The notes beneath the pieces are model-generated. The model saw only the letters and a program-made list of their open reading frames with translations, was not told the origin of the DNA and did no database searches. This document shows positions 6,140 to 7,788 of a stretch of DNA of 7,788 nt, one piece after another. This DNA comes from Pedococcus sp. (lineage in GTDB: Bacteria; Actinomycetota; Actinomycetes; Actinomycetales; Dermatophilaceae): contig JAICSZ010000086.1 in the NCBI GenBank assembly GCA_025936615.1, forward strand, positions 1 to 7,788. Direction: 5' to 3'. The first letter of the stretch is position 1; each line of letters opens with the position of its first letter. The position numbers and the translations under genes were made by a program.

Positions 6140-6873
6140 ACCCCGGGCTGACCCTGGCGACGACGGCGCGGGTGCTGCGGCAGGTCCGCTCCGACCCACG
6201 CACGGTCGCGATGCTCGTCGTCGTGCCCTGCGCCCTGATCGGCCTGCTCGCCTGGGTCTTCGACGGCAGCGCGCAGGTCTTCGACCGGATCGGCGCGCCG
6301 CTCCTGGGCGTGTTCCCCTTCGTCGTGATGTTCCTCGTGACCAGCGTGGCCACCCTGCGGGAGCGCTCGTCCGGGACGCTGGAGCGTCTGCTGTCCACGC
6401 CGCTCGGCAAGGGCGACTTCCTCGCCGGCTATGCGATCGCGTTCGGTGCGCTGGCCGTCATACAGGCCCTCGTGGCGACCGGCTTCGCGATCTGGGTGTG
6501 CGGCCTGGACGTCGCCGGCCCGGGGTGGCAGCTCGTCGCGGTGGCGGTGCTGGACGCGGTCCTGGGCGCGGCCATCGGGCTGTTCGTGAGCGCCTTCGCG
6601 CGCACCGAGGTCCAGGCGGTGCAGTTCATGCCCGCGTTCGTCCTGCCGCAGTTCCTGCTGTGCGGGCTGCTCCTGCCGCGCGCGGAGCTGCCCGACGTCC
6701 TGCACTGGGTCTCCGACGTGCTGCCGCTGTCCTACGCGGTCGACGCGATGGTCGCCGTCACCTCCGAGGCCCGACCCAGCGGCGACGTCGGCCACGACCT
6801 CGGCGTGGTGGCCCTGTTCGTCGTGGCCGCCCTCGTGCTCGGTGCCACGACCCTGCGACGCCGCACCCCCTGA
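6136..6873 (+). CDS. ABC-2 type transporter permease
   Basis: This 245-residue integral membrane protein forms the channel half of the exporter. Six hydrophobic stretches fit the family: about residues 24-42, 56-73, 95-120, 127-152, 160-182 and 219-238. Between the second and third lies the canonical ABC-2 motif RERSSGTLERLLSTPL at 75-90, and the fifth is followed by LLPRAELPDVLHWVSDVLPL, typical of the region near the last periplasmic loop. The ATG at 6136 overlaps the ATPase TGA (ATGA) and has GGAGG 7 nt upstream. The coding frame is open upstream, but there it only shadows the ATPase gene. With the ATPase it should assemble as a 2+2 half-transporter. DrrB, NodJ and multidrug exporter permeases share this architecture, so the substrate stays open. 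Confidence 0.93.
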   Translation: MNPGLTLATTARVLRQVRSDPRTVAMLVVVPCALIGLLAWVFDGSAQVFDRIGAPLLGVFPFVVMFLVTSVATLRERSSGTLERLLSTPLGKGDFLAGYAIAFGALAVIQALVATGFAIWVCGLDVAGPGWQLVAVAVLDAVLGAAIGLFVSAFARTEVQAVQFMPAFVLPQFLLCGLLLPRAELPDVLHWVSDVLPLSYAVDAMVAVTSEARPSGDVGHDLGVVALFVVAALVLGATTLRRRTP

Positions 6874-6891
6874 GTTGCCGGACGGCGGTCC

Positions 6892-6911
6892 CCGGGCCGT
6901 GCGGCCCCCGG
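6892..6911 (+). terminator. Possible GC-rich hairpin after the ABC operon
   Basis: Between the permease stop and the proline dehydrogenase gene, CCGGG at 6892-6896 can pair with CCCGG at 6907-6911. An inner CC/GG pair and a GTGC loop leave a two-base bulge. There is no T-tract, so if it ends transcription it would be the U-less type often proposed for high-GC actinobacteria. A chance GC fold cannot be excluded. Confidence 0.35.
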
Positions 6912-6921
6912 TGGGCGGGGA

Positions 6922-6927
6922 TAGCCT
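6922..6927 (+). promoter_or_regulatory. Possible -10 element of the proline dehydrogenase gene
   Basis: TAGCCT fits TANNNT and lies just after the hairpin, 57 nt before the GTG start. This would leave a leader of about 50 nt carrying the Shine-Dalgarno. No convincing -35 is seen. Weak call. Confidence 0.3.
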
Positions 6928-6973
6928 GTTGCCGCACCAGGGCCCGGAACCACCGCGGACCGGCAGCACCCAC

Positions 6974-6978
6974 GGAGG
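6974..6978 (+). promoter_or_regulatory. Ribosome binding site of the proline dehydrogenase gene
   Basis: GGAGG ends 6 nt before GTG at 6985 and decides that start. With the permease site it is one of only two strong Shine-Dalgarno sequences in the window; the four ATG-started genes with a nearby TANNNT lack one. Confidence 0.8.
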
Positions 6979-6984
6979 ACCGAC

Positions 6985-7788
6985 GTGATCGATGCCAGCG
7001 GCGCCCTGCGCCAGGGACTGCTCCACCTCGCCCGCAGCGAGCGCGTGCGTGACGTCATCGAGCAGGCCCCGGTGAGCAGGTCGGTCGTGCACCGCTACGT
7101 CGCCGGCGCCGGCACCCAGGACGCCATCGCCGCCGTCCGCTCGATCTGCGACACCTCTCGCCTCGCCACCGTCGACTACCTCGGCGAGGACACCCTCGAC
7201 CTGGAGCAGGCGCAGGCCACCCGCGACGCCTACCTCGCCCTGCTGTCCGCCCTTTCCGAGGAGGGCCTCACCCGCGACGGCAGGGCCGAGGTCAGCGTCA
7301 AGCTCACCGCCATCGGGGCGTCCCTGCCCGGCGACGGCCAGAAGGTCGCCCTCGAGCACGCCCGCGAGATCTGCCAGGCCGCCGGCAACGCGGGCACCAC
7401 CGTCACCCTCGACATGGAGAACCACACGACCACCGACGCCACCCTCGCGGTGCTGCACGAGCTGCGCCAGGACTTCCCCTGGGTCGGTGCCGTCCTGCAG
7501 GCCTACCTGCACCGCACCGAGGCCGACTGCCGGGACCTGGCCCACGCCGGGAGCCGGGTACGGCTGTGCAAGGGCGCCTACAAGGAGCCGGAGTCGGTGG
7601 CCTACCAGAGCCGCAGCGAGGTCGACCGGTCCTACGTGCGGTGCCTGAAGGTCCTCATGGAGGGCGACGGCTACCCCATGGTCGCCAGCCACGACCCGCG
7701 GCTGGTCGAGATCGCACGTGCCCTTGCGACCTAGGCGCACCGCGAGCCGGACTCCTTCGAGTACCAGATGCTGTTCGGCATCCGCCCC
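6985..7788 (+). pseudogene. Proline dehydrogenase interrupted by an in-frame TAG; 3' end beyond window
   Basis: Monofunctional proline dehydrogenase (called pruB or putB elsewhere) is an FAD enzyme oxidising proline to pyrroline-5-carboxylate. The reading frame from GTG at 6985 runs 249 codons to TAG at 7732-7734. Family motifs are intact: VSVKLTAIG from 103, LDMEN at 142-146, LQAYLHR from 171, RLCKGAY at 193-199 and ASHDPRLVEIARALAT at 234-249. Straight after the stop, in the same frame, come 18 more codons reading AHREPDSFEYQMLFGIRP, the conserved C-terminal segment of the barrel (FEYQMLxGIRP), and the frame is still open at the edge. Normal enzymes have about 300-320 residues, so the 249-residue product would lack the last barrel helices, which help bind proline and FAD. 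This is therefore a gene with one nonsense codon: a true mutation or a sequencing error. No P5C dehydrogenase gene is visible in the window. Confidence 0.85.
7732..7734 (+). other. In-frame nonsense codon TAG in the proline dehydrogenase gene
   Basis: TAG interrupts the frame between ALAT and AHREPDS. One C-to-T change from CAG (Gln) would produce it. UAG works as a normal stop for the DUF3072 gene at 1368-1370, which argues against general recoding of UAG. Confidence 0.85.

Noticed and set aside
7732..7734. TAG as a pyrrolysine or recoded codon
   Set aside because: The DUF3072 gene ends normally with TAG, proline dehydrogenases have no known pyrrolysine at this place, and no pyl genes are visible. 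Mutation or sequencing error is simpler.
5611..7740. A 709-codon antisense open frame across the ABC and proline dehydrogenase genes
   Set aside because: Low-complexity Gly/Arg/Asp/His composition, no family motifs, and it spans four features. It is a shadow of codon bias. The 635-codon minus frame at 3026-4933 is rejected for the same reason.
1..7788. CRISPR arrays, tRNA or rRNA genes, insertion sequences, phage or defence genes
   Set aside because: I looked on both strands and saw no spaced repeats, cloverleaf, transposase or terminal inverted repeats. The window is chromosomal and mostly core in character.

Overview
The window comes from a very GC-rich chromosome. Codons mostly end in G or C, GTG starts are common, and genes are packed with 4-bp start/stop overlaps. 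Protein content points to Actinomycetota: a short two-domain Ppx, a DUF3072 protein, and a block ordered like the Mycobacterium tuberculosis Rv0495c-Rv0496-Rv0498 region (from memory). A Micrococcales-type organism seems likely, but the genus cannot be fixed from this sequence.

Layout. Positions 1-1068 (minus) hold the first 356 codons of radA, running off the left edge. A 98-bp divergent gap separates it from a 67-aa DUF3072 gene (1167-1370, plus). That gene converges, with a 3-bp gap, on a two-gene minus-strand operon: a cysteine-rich DUF3109/YkgJ-like protein (2066-2941) followed by a class I SAM-dependent methyltransferase (1374-2069), coupled by a GTGA overlap. Head to head with this operon, ppx starts at 2940, and the two ATG codons share one CATG. 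ppx (2940-3866), a sugar phosphate isomerase/epimerase-like TIM-barrel gene (3863-4666) and a TetR regulator (4663-5253) form a coupled operon with 4-bp overlaps. After 55 bp comes a two-gene ABC-2 exporter, ATPase (5309-6139) and permease (6136-6873). A 111-bp gap with a GC hairpin then leads to a proline dehydrogenase gene starting at 6985. It is interrupted by an in-frame TAG at 7732-7734, and recognisable proline dehydrogenase sequence continues in the same frame to the right edge.

How the genes may work together. RadA acts in recombination and branch processing. Ppx degrades polyphosphate and/or pppGpp. The TetR protein is the obvious candidate regulator of the ABC exporter just downstream. 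Proline dehydrogenase catalyses the first step of proline catabolism. No single new pathway is evident.

The most interesting points are the nonsense codon in proline dehydrogenase, the shared CATG start of the ppx divergon, four genes with a -10-like TANNNT 6-7 nt before an ATG and no Shine-Dalgarno (leaderless architecture), an 11-unit 9-bp tandem repeat forming the C-terminal tail of the ABC ATPase, and the unexplained cysteine-rich protein paired with a methyltransferase.
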